Shown here piece after piece: positions 6,998 to 14,706 of a stretch of DNA of 16,666 nucleotides. Below the pieces are notes generated by a model. The model made no database searches. It saw nothing but the letters and a program-made list of their open reading frames with translations, and had not been told where the DNA came from. Position 1 is the stretch's first letter. Each line of letters starts with the position of its first letter. The DNA comes from Butyricicoccus pullicaecorum (GTDB lineage: Bacteria; Bacillota; Clostridia; Oscillospirales; Butyricicoccaceae), in NCBI GenBank assembly GCA_018365995.1, contig JAGZIY010000027.1, forward strand, positions 1 to 16,666, read 5' to 3'. A program made the position numbers and the translations under genes.

Positions 6998-8248
6998 TTA
7001 AGCAATATGAGAAATTTTAATGAATTGCCAATAATTTCCCGGGACAAACAGCTCTATGCCTGTACCGCTCTTGGTTGTTTTTGCAGTCACATGATAAGAA
7101 ACATTGTGTAAGTTCATATTCAAGGTACGCTCCGCGAGTGTACCGTCCTCCTCAAACTTCAACTCGGCAGTTCCGGCTGCAAGCGGCAAGGTAACAGTAT
7201 CTCCATAGACTTGAATCTCTCCCAACAGACTGCGTGCAGGCACAATAGACATGACAAGCGACAATAGATTGGTTTCCCGCAGCATTGCAGCCACTTGATC
7301 GTCCCGATAGTTTCGATTACTCAGAGGCGAAATGGAAATGCCTGAACTATCTCTTACAATAGATACCTTTTGTGAAACCGAATATCCATCTTGCATTGCA
7401 ACGGACAGCATGCCATGCAAAACAGCCTGTCTGCCCTGATCCACCAGACTTCCACGCAGGCTCATTGTGCTTTTTGTTTCACGGTCAATCAGCGATGCAA
7501 ATACATCTGCGGCATACGGAATCGCAGCTGCTGCCTTATTTTGTACATCTGCAATCTGCTTCGTCTCTCCAAGAATCAGTCCTGCCTGCTCCTTATCCAC
7601 AACACCCTGTGCAACGAGCTGAGCAATCAAAGTATCCTTTTCACCCTTTGGGCACAGTTCCAATGCCATGCGGCTCATTTGTACAGCATCATCGCGTCTA
7701 AAATCTCCAATATCGCAGGAAAAATTGTCTAACAGTCCTATCTGCATGCCAAAAACTGGTGCACTTTCATAACGGAAATCTCCTTTCTTATCGGAATATC
7801 CCAATGCACGCAGCATAAAGGTCGTATACATTTCGACCGTGCACGGTGCTTCTGGCTCAAACTTATCTGCGCTTGCACCAGAAATCATTCCCTTTTGATA
7901 AAGCAGATTGACCGCCGGCTTTTGCCAATCCTGCAAGTCTGTAAACGCTCCCTCCGGCGCTGTTTGTGCCTCTTCTTCCAGCCCCAGCAAACGCACCAGC
8001 ATGACAGCCGCTTCTGCACGGGTACATCGTGCGCCCAAATCATACAAGGGTTTTCCTTGCGCGTCAAATCCGACTCCTTGGAACAGCCCCAGTGCATATA
8101 GGATATCTGCACTATTGGTGTAATCAATTGCAGGTGTCGTCACAACAGTATTTTCTTCCGGCGGTGGTGGTGTCATCTCCGATACGACTGCACCTGCGAC
8201 ACCAGATAACAGTCCCAAAGCACAAAGTCCAGCAACCAATCGTTTCAT
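6998..8248 (-). CDS. SLH-domain surface protein (third paralogue), downstream of the MscS-family gene
   Basis: Predicted 416-residue exported protein. The signal peptide (MKRL, hydrophobic core, AGA near residue 20) is followed by a proline-rich stretch (PPPP at 27-30). SLH modules: about 45-89 (ADILYALGLF, CTRAEAAVMLVRLLG), 100-152 (FTDLQDWQKPAVNLLYQKG, MYTTFMLRALGYSD) and a weaker third at about 160-198. The C-terminal half (230-400) is beta-rich, with no recognised family. The ATG at 8246-8248 was chosen because AGGAGGAG (8253-8260) lies 4-6 nt upstream; a GTG start at 8263 would lie inside that site. The gene begins only 16 bp after the MscS-family stop, so the two are probably co-transcribed and translationally linked. 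It shares the plan of the other two SLH proteins, but its second half is diverged. Role unknown. Confidence 0.87.
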   Translation of the reverse strand: MKRLVAGLCALGLLSGVAGAVVSEMTPPPPEENTVVTTPAIDYTNSADILYALGLFQGVGFDAQGKPLYDLGARCTRAEAAVMLVRLLGLEEEAQTAPEGAFTDLQDWQKPAVNLLYQKGMISGASADKFEPEAPCTVEMYTTFMLRALGYSDKKGDFRYESAPVFGMQIGLLDNFSCDIGDFRRDDAVQMSRMALELCPKGEKDTLIAQLVAQGVVDKEQAGLILGETKQIADVQNKAAAAIPYAADVFASLIDRETKSTMSLRGSLVDQGRQAVLHGMLSVAMQDGYSVSQKVSIVRDSSGISISPLSNRNYRDDQVAAMLRETNLLSLVMSIVPARSLLGEIQVYGDTVTLPLAAGTAELKFEEDGTLAERTLNMNLHNVSYHVTAKTTKSGTGIELFVPGNYWQFIKISHIA

Positions 8249-8264
8249 AATACTCCTCCTCACA

Positions 8265-9227
8265 TTACTTGCTCACGACAACCAGATGTGGATACGCCAA
8301 ATCAATACCCTCTTTATCAAATCGCTTCTTAATGTGGCGCAGCAAATCTGCCCGCATGGCAAAGGTTGTTGCATTATCCTTACCCCAAAGCAACGCACGT
8401 AAAATCACCGCTGAATCTGCAAGCTCCGACACGCGCACAACCACTTTCGGATTCCCCTTGTCCTGTTCTTCCGGTGTACGACGATCCAAATAATCTGGAT
8501 GCTCCCCGACGACCTCAGCCAGCAACGCCAATGCACGGTCAAGATCCGATTCATAAGTAATCCCAACATCCATTGTAAGACAAACATTCTTGTCGCCATA
8601 ATCTGCATTTTCTACGATCGATGTATTCATAGTACTGTTTGGAACGATGATGCGCTTGTTTTCGATAGTCCGGAGAACTGTATGACGCAGTGTAATATCC
8701 TCCACCGTACCAGTGACTCCCTGCGAAATCACATTGACAACGTCTCCAATCACAAAGGGCTTGAAAACCAAAATCATAATACCGCTTGCGACCGAACCCA
8801 GCGCTTCCTGACTGGCTACACCAAAAACGACTGCCAGCACACCGCCAGCTGCCATCAACTTGGTAACAGCATCATTGAGCATTGGAATCCCCGATACAAT
8901 CACTGCAATTGCAGAAAAGTACACAATAAATAAAATCGGATAGCGCAGGAATGCAGCCAAAGTCGCTCCTGACTGATTGCTCTGCTTCATTTTAGCAATC
9001 ATCTGATTAAATGCACGGTTAATCAATTTCACTGCAATCATGGTCACCAAAATCGTTATGGTAATCAACAAAACCTTTCCCACAAAACGACCCAGATCAG
9101 AATAATAAAAAAACTTTACTATACTGCCCCACCATGAATCCGGCACAACTGCACCAACAACAGTTTCTGCCACATCTGTGACCGCCTGTGCAGGGTCTGT
9201 CAGCGGTACGGCATCTCCGATTGGCAT
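8265..9227 (-). CDS. MscS-family small-conductance mechanosensitive channel
   Basis: A 320-residue membrane protein close to the E. coli MscS length. Such channels open under membrane tension and release solutes after osmotic downshock. Predicted membrane helices: about 49-69, 95-113 and the pore-lining segment about 118-157 (alternating Gly/Ala: AAGGVLAVVFGVASQEALGS). A beta domain follows (158-225; GDVVNV, VTGTVEDI, and the hallmark VPNSTMN at 196-202). The mixed alpha/beta cytoplasmic domain ends at 320. The N-terminal 30 residues are an extra hydrophobic/acidic stretch. The second of two nearby ATGs (9225-9227) was taken because AGGAGG (9236-9241) is 8 nt upstream; from the ATG at 9233 it is only 2 nt. 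It sits behind proS and just before an SLH gene, in an apparent operon. Confidence 0.93.
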   Translation of the reverse strand: MPIGDAVPLTDPAQAVTDVAETVVGAVVPDSWWGSIVKFFYYSDLGRFVGKVLLITITILVTMIAVKLINRAFNQMIAKMKQSNQSGATLAAFLRYPILFIVYFSAIAVIVSGIPMLNDAVTKLMAAGGVLAVVFGVASQEALGSVASGIMILVFKPFVIGDVVNVISQGVTGTVEDITLRHTVLRTIENKRIIVPNSTMNTSIVENADYGDKNVCLTMDVGITYESDLDRALALLAEVVGEHPDYLDRRTPEEQDKGNPKVVVRVSELADSAVILRALLWGKDNATTFAMRADLLRHIKKRFDKEGIDLAYPHLVVVSK

Positions 9228-9260
9228 TTTCATTTCCTCCTCGCTTTCACATAGTACAAG

Positions 9261-9282
9261 GGCCGCGCAAGACTGCGCGACC
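9261..9282 (-). terminator. GC-rich hairpin between proS and the MscS-family gene
   Basis: Arms GGCCGCGCA (9261-9269) and TGCGCGACC (9274-9282) pair over 9 positions with one G-T pair and a 4-nt loop. No T run follows on the minus strand, so it is more likely a partial terminator or an mRNA-stabilising stem that sets the level of the downstream genes. Confidence 0.45.
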
Positions 9283-9296
9283 CCATTGTAAATACA

Positions 9297-10736
9297 TCAA
9301 TATGCAATGCCCCAAACAATCATTTTCTTGGCTGGCTTACCGCAAATTGGACAGACCTCACCCAGATTTTCCTGTTCAAACGGCATACAACGGGAAGGCA
9401 TTCCAGTTTCTTCCTTTACCTTCTCCTCACATGCCCGATCTCCGCACCACATAGACTTCACAAAGCCTGTATGCTCCTTGAGAATACGCTTCATATCTTC
9501 GAGCGAGTGTGCAACATACGTGTGCTCCTCGCGATTTTTGAGCGCCTTATCAAACAACGCCTTCTGTACCGTATCCAGCAGCTGCAAAACAACGGTGGTC
9601 ACGTCTTCAAATTTTACAACCGTTTTTTCTCGGTTGTCGCGACGCACAATAACACATTGTCCGTTTTCCATATCACGTGGTCCAACCTCAAGACGCAGCG
9701 GGAATCCCTTCATTTCATACTCTGCAAACTTCCAGCCCGGACGGTTGTCGCTGAGGTCGATTTTTGCACGGATCCCAGCCTTTTTGAGCATCTCATACAG
9801 TTCGGCTGCCTTTTCCGTCACGCCCGGTTTATGTGACGCAACCGGAATGACAACAATCTGGAACGGCGCGATCTTCGGCGGAAGCACCAGACCTTCATTG
9901 TCTCCGTGTGTCATAATAATTGCGCCAATCAGTCGGGTAGATACGCCCCATGATGTCTGATACATATATTGCAGGGTATTGTTTTGATCGGTAAACTGCA
10001 TATTGAATGCACGTGCAAACCCATCTCCAAAATAATGTGAGGTACCCGACTGTAGTGCCTTACCGTCGTGCATCATCGCCTCGATGGTATAGGTATCCTC
10101 TGCACCCGCAAACCGTTCCTTCTCAGTTTTCTGTCCTTTCAGTACTGGCATCGCCAGATATTCCTCACAGAAGGTTGCATAGGTGTCAAGCATACGAAGC
10201 GTTTCTTCGCGTGCTTCCTGCTCGGTTGCATGCACAGTATGCCCTTCCTGCCACCAGAATTCACGGGAACGCAGGAACGGACGGGTTGTCTTTTCCCAAC
10301 GTACCACTGAACACCACTGATTATACAGCTTGGGCAGATCACGCCATGAGCGAACCGTCTTTGCATAATGCTCACAGAACAGCGTTTCTGAGGTCGGACG
10401 TACACACAAACGCTCCTCCAGCTTTTCTGTACCGCCATGTGTGACCCATGCGACTTCTGGTGCAAATCCCTCCACATGGTCCTTTTCTTTCTGAAGCAGG
10501 GACTCCGGAATAAAGAGCGGCATTGCCACATTCTCATGTCCTGTTTCCTTGAACATTCCATCAAGCGTCTTTTGGATATTTTCCCACAGAGCCTGTGCAT
10601 AAGGGCGCATAATGACACAGCCCTTGACCGATGAATAATCAATCATCTCTGCTTTTTTCACAATATCCGTATACCACTGGGCAAAATCTACGTCCATGGA
10701 CGTAATTTCGGAGACCAGTTTTTTATTCTCTGCCAT
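9297..10736 (-). CDS. proS: Prolyl-tRNA synthetase, type 3 (archaeal/eukaryote-like)
   Basis: A 479-residue class II synthetase that charges tRNA-Pro with proline. Length and order fit the short ProS type: motif 1 region (SVKGCVIMRPYAQALWENIQ, 36-55), TSE loop (115-117), motif 2 (RWEKTTRPFLRSREFWWQEGHT, 146-167, where Arg residues contact ATP), motif 3 (HGDNEGLVLPP, 277-287), an anticodon-binding domain (about 290-395), and a C-terminal zinc-type domain with Cys431, Cys436, Cys462 and Cys465. The protein ends in Tyr, as known for this type. The insertion editing domain of the long bacterial ProS is absent. The ATG at 10734-10736 is preceded by AAGGTG about 10 nt upstream. It follows thrS after 76 bp and is likely under the same T-box control. 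Confidence 0.95.
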   Translation of the reverse strand: MAENKKLVSEITSMDVDFAQWYTDIVKKAEMIDYSSVKGCVIMRPYAQALWENIQKTLDGMFKETGHENVAMPLFIPESLLQKEKDHVEGFAPEVAWVTHGGTEKLEERLCVRPTSETLFCEHYAKTVRSWRDLPKLYNQWCSVVRWEKTTRPFLRSREFWWQEGHTVHATEQEAREETLRMLDTYATFCEEYLAMPVLKGQKTEKERFAGAEDTYTIEAMMHDGKALQSGTSHYFGDGFARAFNMQFTDQNNTLQYMYQTSWGVSTRLIGAIIMTHGDNEGLVLPPKIAPFQIVVIPVASHKPGVTEKAAELYEMLKKAGIRAKIDLSDNRPGWKFAEYEMKGFPLRLEVGPRDMENGQCVIVRRDNREKTVVKFEDVTTVVLQLLDTVQKALFDKALKNREEHTYVAHSLEDMKRILKEHTGFVKSMWCGDRACEEKVKEETGMPSRCMPFEQENLGEVCPICGKPAKKMIVWGIAY

Positions 10737-10767
10737 TTATACAATCACCTTTTCTGTAAAATTCAAA

Positions 10768-10797
10768 GCACAGGTGGGCATTTACAACCCACCGTGC
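10768..10797 (-). terminator. Intercistronic hairpin between thrS and proS
   Basis: Arms GCAC + GGTGGG (10768-10778, one bulged A) and CCCACC + GTGC (10788-10797) form a 10-pair stem with a 9-nt loop. On the minus strand a T-rich but broken tail follows (TTTGAATTTT). It probably acts as a partial terminator or processing site that lowers proS relative to thrS. Confidence 0.55.
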
Positions 10798-10812
10798 ACA
10801 GACCTTTACCTC

Positions 10813-12567
10813 TTATTTCAGTCGGGACTTTACCTCATATGCGAGTTTTTCGATAAACTCCTCAAGCGGCATCACGGTTGTCTTACCGTCACGGCGATCA
10901 CGCACGGCAACCTCACCGGCAGCCTCCTCCTTATCGCCCAGAACCAGCATATAAGGAACCTTTTCAAGCTGTGCCTCACGAATCTTATAGCCCAGCTTTT
11001 CATTCCGCGCGTCTATCTCCGTGCGGAAGCCAAGCGCCTCAAGCTGACGCTGGATTTCTTCTGTATATGCACAGTTGCGGTCGGTCATCGTCAACAGCTT
11101 TACCTGTACAGGTGCAAGCCATGTTGGGAATGCGCCCGCAAAATGCTCGGTTAGAATACCAATAAAGCGTTCAATAGAGCCGAATACCACACGGTGGATC
11201 ATAACCGGTCGATGCTTCTGGTCATCGGCGCCCGTATATTCGAGTTCAAAGCGCTCTGGCAGCTGGAAGTCCAGCTGAATGGTACCACACTGCCAAGTAC
11301 GTCCCAGACAATCCTCCAGATGGAAGTCGATCTTCGGACCATAGAATGCGCCATCACCCTCATTGATAACATACGTTTTTCCCATTTCCTCGAGTGCAGC
11401 CTTGAGTCCATTGGTAGCAAGTTCCCAATCTGCTTCATCACCCATGTGATCTTCAGGCATCGTAGACAGCTCGATATGGTATGGGAATCCAAACAGAGAG
11501 TATACATCGTCAATCAGCTTGCAGACACCCTTGATTTCATCTTTGATCTGCTCGCGTGTCATAAAGATATGGGCATCGTCCTGCGTAAAACAGCGAACAC
11601 GCATCAGACCATGCAGTGCACCGGACAACTCGTGACGGTGTACCAACCCCAACTCACCGACACGGAGCGGCAGTTCACGGTAAGAATGTGGCTGATACTT
11701 ATAGACCAACATCCCTCCCGGACAATTCATTGGCTTGATCGCAAAATCCTGCTCATCAATCACCGTGGTGTACATATTATTTTTATAATGTGCCCAGTGA
11801 CCCGAACGTTCCCACAATGCACGGTTCATCATCATTGGGGTAGATACTTCCTGATATCCTGCCTTGCGATGGATTTCACGCCAATAATCGATCAGTGTAT
11901 TCTTTAGGATCATGCCCTTTGGCAGGAAGAACGGGAATCCCGGCCCCTCCTCCATCATGGTAAACAGACCAAGTTCTTTGCCCAGCTTACGATGATCCCG
12001 ACGCTTTGCCTCCTCAATGCGCTGAAGATATGCGTCCAACTCGTCCTTCTTCGGGAATGCCGTACCGTAAATACGCTGGAGCATCTTACGATTTGCATCA
12101 CCGCGCCAATATGCACCAGTTACAGAAGTCAGCTTCAGTGCATTTGCTTTCACCCTGCCTGTTGAATCGAGATGCGGGCCTGCACAGAGGTCGGTGAACT
12201 CGCCCTGCTTGTAGAAAGAAATGACTGCATCCTCCGGCAGATCATCAATCAGCTCTACCTTATACGGCTCCTCCTTTTCCTCCATTAGGCGGCGCGCCTC
12301 TGCACGAGGCAATTCAAAGCGCTCCAACGGCAGCTTTTCCTTGCTGATTTTCTTCATTTCCGCCTCGATTGCATCCAGATGCTCCTGTGTCAGCGAAAAT
12401 GGCAAGTCAATATCATAGTAAAATCCATTGTCGATTGCAGGTCCAATTGCAAGCTTTGCCTCTGGATACAGGCGTTTCACAGCCTGTGCAAGCATGTGGG
12501 AAACGGTATGGCGATAGGTATCCCGATATTCTGGGTTTTCAAACGTATACTGATTATCAGACATCAT
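10813..12567 (-). CDS. thrS: Threonyl-tRNA synthetase lacking the TGS domain
   Basis: A 584-residue class II synthetase that charges tRNA-Thr. Residues 15-160 hold the editing domain with the conserved zinc-type residues His20 and His24 (HTVSHML) and Cys128/His132 (CAGPH), which remove wrongly attached serine in this family. The catalytic core has Cys282 (MNCPGG), a motif 2 region (RHELSGALHGLMRVRCFTQDDAHIF, 311-335, with His333), His458 and motif 3 (GSIERFIG, 463-470). The anticodon-binding domain runs about 485-584. The usual N-terminal TGS domain (about 60 residues) is missing, so the protein is shorter than the usual about 640; the start is real, since the T-box terminator and an AAAGGA site lie immediately upstream. 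Transcription starts at the promoter at 12880-12908 and is gated by the threonine T-box. Confidence 0.96.
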   Translation of the reverse strand: MMSDNQYTFENPEYRDTYRHTVSHMLAQAVKRLYPEAKLAIGPAIDNGFYYDIDLPFSLTQEHLDAIEAEMKKISKEKLPLERFELPRAEARRLMEEKEEPYKVELIDDLPEDAVISFYKQGEFTDLCAGPHLDSTGRVKANALKLTSVTGAYWRGDANRKMLQRIYGTAFPKKDELDAYLQRIEEAKRRDHRKLGKELGLFTMMEEGPGFPFFLPKGMILKNTLIDYWREIHRKAGYQEVSTPMMMNRALWERSGHWAHYKNNMYTTVIDEQDFAIKPMNCPGGMLVYKYQPHSYRELPLRVGELGLVHRHELSGALHGLMRVRCFTQDDAHIFMTREQIKDEIKGVCKLIDDVYSLFGFPYHIELSTMPEDHMGDEADWELATNGLKAALEEMGKTYVINEGDGAFYGPKIDFHLEDCLGRTWQCGTIQLDFQLPERFELEYTGADDQKHRPVMIHRVVFGSIERFIGILTEHFAGAFPTWLAPVQVKLLTMTDRNCAYTEEIQRQLEALGFRTEIDARNEKLGYKIREAQLEKVPYMLVLGDKEEAAGEVAVRDRRDGKTTVMPLEEFIEKLAYEVKSRLK

Positions 12568-12601
12568 AATTCAATCCTTTCTCCGGTACTGGGGCGAACA
12601 G

Positions 12602-12643
12602 AAAAGCCCACCCCTAAATCAACTTGATTTCAGGGGTGAGCTT
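12602..12643 (-). terminator. T-box attenuator of thrS
   Basis: Arms from AAGCTCACCCCT (12632-12643 on the complementary strand) and AGGGGTGGGCTT (12604-12615), with an inner AATCA/TGATT pair, make a long stem. It is followed on the minus strand by TTTTCTGTTC. It is the off-state structure of the T-box and lies about 35 nt before the thrS start. Confidence 0.85.
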
Positions 12644-12870
12644 ATTAAACCCACGGTTCCACCCTGCTTGCAGCTCATCAAAAGCTGCCGCTCGGAGCCT
12701 GTAACGAAGGCGAATCGGTGCAGGATACTCTAATTTCCCCCACACAGCTCAGGAACCGGTCACCTTTTTCACACAGCTGGCGGCGCTTTCAGCCATGGCG
12801 CACACTCTCTGTTACACTGTTCTTATAGAAGCAGGTGTTTTCCTTCAAAGCTTTTCTAATATATAAATTC
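12604..12870 (-). promoter_or_regulatory. Threonine T-box riboswitch leader of thrS
   Basis: A tRNA-sensing leader read on the minus strand. The conserved T-box sequence AGGGTGGAACCGTGGG (12650-12665) is followed by a terminator hairpin (12604-12643) that can pair alternatively with it. A threonine codon ACC (12758-12760) lies in the segment GGTGACCGG on the 3' side of the stem I loop and is the likely specifier; AGAGAGTG (about 12804-12811) marks the start of stem I. Uncharged tRNA-Thr would bind the codon, pair its acceptor end with the bulge TGGA, and open the terminator. TGGA would match an acceptor end UCCA, so tRNA-Thr with U at position 73 is predicted. Stem boundaries are approximate. 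The stretch covers most of the gap between thrS and the YcxB-like gene. Confidence 0.9.
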
Positions 12871-12879
12871 TTACTTTAG

Positions 12880-12908
12880 ATGATACACCAGCATAGTCTC
12901 TTTGTCAA
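12880..12908 (-). promoter_or_regulatory. Strong sigma-A promoter of the thrS unit
   Basis: On the minus strand a perfect TTGACA (12903-12908) and TATCAT (12880-12885) are 17 bp apart. Transcription would start near 12873, giving a leader of about 300 nt that contains the T-box. Confidence 0.85.
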
Positions 12909-12996
12909 CCACACTTGTGACAAAAAACAGAGTAAATTTACAGAGAATCCCAAGACAATCTGCCAAATAGTTGTTAGTTTCACAGTTTCTTCCTGC

Positions 12997-13551
12997 TCAA
13001 TCGTCTTGTACCTGCGGCATTTGCGCCTTTGCCTTTTCCATCTCAGTTTCCAACTTTGTGATAAATTCCTGCTTGTGGTCATCACCCAAAAATGCGGTAT
13101 TAGGCACAATCAGTGCAGACAAATCATCAAGATATAAATACACCTGATTCTGTGCTGCTACAACACGCTTAAAAGCCTCGTAGGGATGCAGAGTATCCTC
13201 ACTCTCTCCAACGAGCTGCACTCCATTTTCCAAAAGGCGCAATGTTTTTGTACCACAAATATGCTTATTCACCGCTCTTTGAATGGTTCTTCTCACATTT
13301 TTCCGTGCAGAGCGCTTGAACCATGCAGGTCCTATAAAGAAACAAGCACCGGCAAGCGCCAGATATACGACAATGCTAAGTACGGAAAGTGCATCGAATA
13401 CATACATCAGGGCCATTCCGCCCACAAGCACCAGACCCGCCATCATGATACTGAGTTTGCGCATGGTTTTTTGAATGAGCGGATCATGATCGATGAAATA
13501 CATATTATAATCAATAAAGTCCTGCTCCTGAATTTCATATTGCAGTTCCAT
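12997..13551 (-). CDS. Membrane protein with YcxB-like C-terminal domain
   Basis: A 184-residue protein. Two predicted membrane helices (about 33-51 and 56-74) are separated by a very short loop, so both ends should face the cytoplasm. The soluble part (about 80-184) starts with a basic stretch (KRSARKNVRRTIQR) and contains ENGVQLVGESEDTLHPYEAFKRVV and VYLYLDDLSALIVPNTAF, matching the pattern of YcxB-like proteins (PF14317). The acidic tail holds a short predicted coil (LETEMEKAKAQ). The function of YcxB proteins is not established. The ATG at 13549-13551 is preceded by GGAG about 9 nt upstream. It has its own promoter; no clean terminator is visible before the thrS promoter, only a distant CAAGAC/GTCTTG pair. 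Confidence 0.82.
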   Translation of the reverse strand: MELQYEIQEQDFIDYNMYFIDHDPLIQKTMRKLSIMMAGLVLVGGMALMYVFDALSVLSIVVYLALAGACFFIGPAWFKRSARKNVRRTIQRAVNKHICGTKTLRLLENGVQLVGESEDTLHPYEAFKRVVAAQNQVYLYLDDLSALIVPNTAFLGDDHKQEFITKLETEMEKAKAQMPQVQDD

Positions 13552-13591
13552 AATACTTCACTCCATTTCGTTTTTATCTGTATTGTCTTTT

Positions 13592-13621
13592 ATCATACCA
13601 CAAACCATAGCACCACTTCAA
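13592..13621 (-). promoter_or_regulatory. Promoter of the YcxB-like gene
   Basis: On the minus strand TTGAAG (13616-13621) and TATGAT (13592-13597) are 18 bp apart. The leader would be about 35 nt. Confidence 0.6.
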
Positions 13622-13652
13622 TATCTCAGGCACATGCTTTTTTGTGCACAAA

Positions 13653-13681
13653 AAGAGAGTTGGCACAAAGCCAACTCTCTT
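13653..13681 (-). terminator. Terminator of iolE
   Basis: Arms AAGAGAGTTGGC (13653-13664) and GCCAACTCTCTT (13670-13681) form a perfect 12-bp stem with a 5-nt loop. On the minus strand it is followed by TTTTTGTG. It lies 20 bp after the stop codon. Confidence 0.92.
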
Positions 13682-13700
13682 AAAAGTCGTCGATACTCTA

Positions 13701-14606
13701 TTAAAGACCAGTGTGCTCCTTGATGTAAGCGCGAGCCATCTTTGCATACTCGAACGGATTTGCCTTTGCAGGGTCCTGCTCAGCCTCAACCATGATCCAG
13801 CCTTCGTAGCCAGCCTTGTCAAGCAGTGCAAATACATCGTCAAACTGTACGCAGCCGTCCGGATCGCCCGGTACGGTGAATGCACCTTCGCGAACTGCCT
13901 TCAGGAAAGACCAATCCTCAGCCTTTACCTTCTCAACGATTGGCATACGCATATTCTTCAGGTGTACATGACCAACACGATCTGCAAACTTCTCCAGCAT
14001 TGCAACCGGATCTTCACCAGCAAAAGTAAAGTGACCGGTATCAAAGCACAGGAAAACATACTTTGGATCGGTGTTCTCCATCAGACGTGTGGTTTCCTCA
14101 ACTGTCTGTACCACGGTACCCATATGGTGATGGAAGCAGGAACGAATACCATACTTTTCCAGAGACAGCTTGCCCAGCTTGTTGAGACCCTCACACAGGC
14201 GTACCCATTCCTCATCGTTCAGAATACGCTTGTCCTTCAGAATGCGCTTGTCCAGCATGCCCTGAATCGAGCCGGACTGCTCGGAAATGTTGATTGCAGT
14301 TGCACCAACAGCAGACAGGTACTCCAACTCCTTGACAAATTCAGCCTCTACCTCTTCATACGGCTTATCAACTAAGAAAGAGGAGAACCACTTCGATGCG
14401 ATGGTCATGCCGCGAACATCAAGCATGTGCTTCAGCACCTTCACATCGGTCGGATACTTATGACCAACCTCGGAACCAGTGAAGCCTGCCAGTGCCATCT
14501 CAGAGACGCACTGCTGGAAAGTGTTCTCGTCACCGAGGTCCCACATATCATCGTTGGACCAACCAATCGGACACATACCGAGCTTTACTTTGTTGGGATC
14601 TAACAT
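13701..14606 (-). CDS. iolE: Myo-inosose-2 dehydratase (IolE-type, AP-endonuclease-2/TIM-barrel family)
   Basis: A 301-residue TIM-barrel protein. IolE removes water from 2-keto-myo-inositol to give a diketone, the second step of inositol breakdown. The full length fits the IolE pattern: KLGMCPIGWSNDD (8-20), ENTFQQCVSEMALAGFTGSEVG (27-48), SEQSGSIQG (108-116), the metal-site motifs HHHMGT (159-164), DTGH (189-192) and HVHLKN (213-218), FTVPGDPDG (243-251), VEAEQDPAKANP (273-284) and an end like EHTGL. Related sugar-phosphate epimerases share the fold, but these motifs favour IolE. The ATG at 14604-14606 is preceded by GGAGG 8 nt upstream. It is transcribed alone from its own promoter with a palindrome over the -35 box; no other iol genes are in the window, which is unusual for this pathway. 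Confidence 0.88.
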   Translation of the reverse strand: MLDPNKVKLGMCPIGWSNDDMWDLGDENTFQQCVSEMALAGFTGSEVGHKYPTDVKVLKHMLDVRGMTIASKWFSSFLVDKPYEEVEAEFVKELEYLSAVGATAINISEQSGSIQGMLDKRILKDKRILNDEEWVRLCEGLNKLGKLSLEKYGIRSCFHHHMGTVVQTVEETTRLMENTDPKYVFLCFDTGHFTFAGEDPVAMLEKFADRVGHVHLKNMRMPIVEKVKAEDWSFLKAVREGAFTVPGDPDGCVQFDDVFALLDKAGYEGWIMVEAEQDPAKANPFEYAKMARAYIKEHTGL

Positions 14607-14677
14607 TTTTCATACCTCCAAACGGAAATCAGAAATCGCTATCTTAAAACCAGACAGCGCCATCTCTACATGTATTT

Positions 14678-14706
14678 ATTGTACCGTAACACACCTCGAA
14701 AGTCAA
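14678..14706 (-). promoter_or_regulatory. Sigma-A promoter of iolE
   Basis: On the minus strand TTGACT (14701-14706) and TACAAT (14678-14683) are 17 bp apart. The transcript would have a leader of about 65 nt. Confidence 0.8.

Noticed and set aside
12909..12996. Terminator for the YcxB-like gene
   Set aside because: CAAGAC/GTCTTG arms are about 40 nt apart, and the GTAAATTTAC palindrome before a T run leaves no room for a stable loop. Neither is convincing.
13639..13654. Perfect 16-bp palindrome TTTTTGTGCACAAAAA as an operator
   Set aside because: It lies in the T run behind the iolE terminator and upstream of the YcxB-like promoter. Its position and A/T arms are explained by the terminator tail, although a role cannot be excluded.
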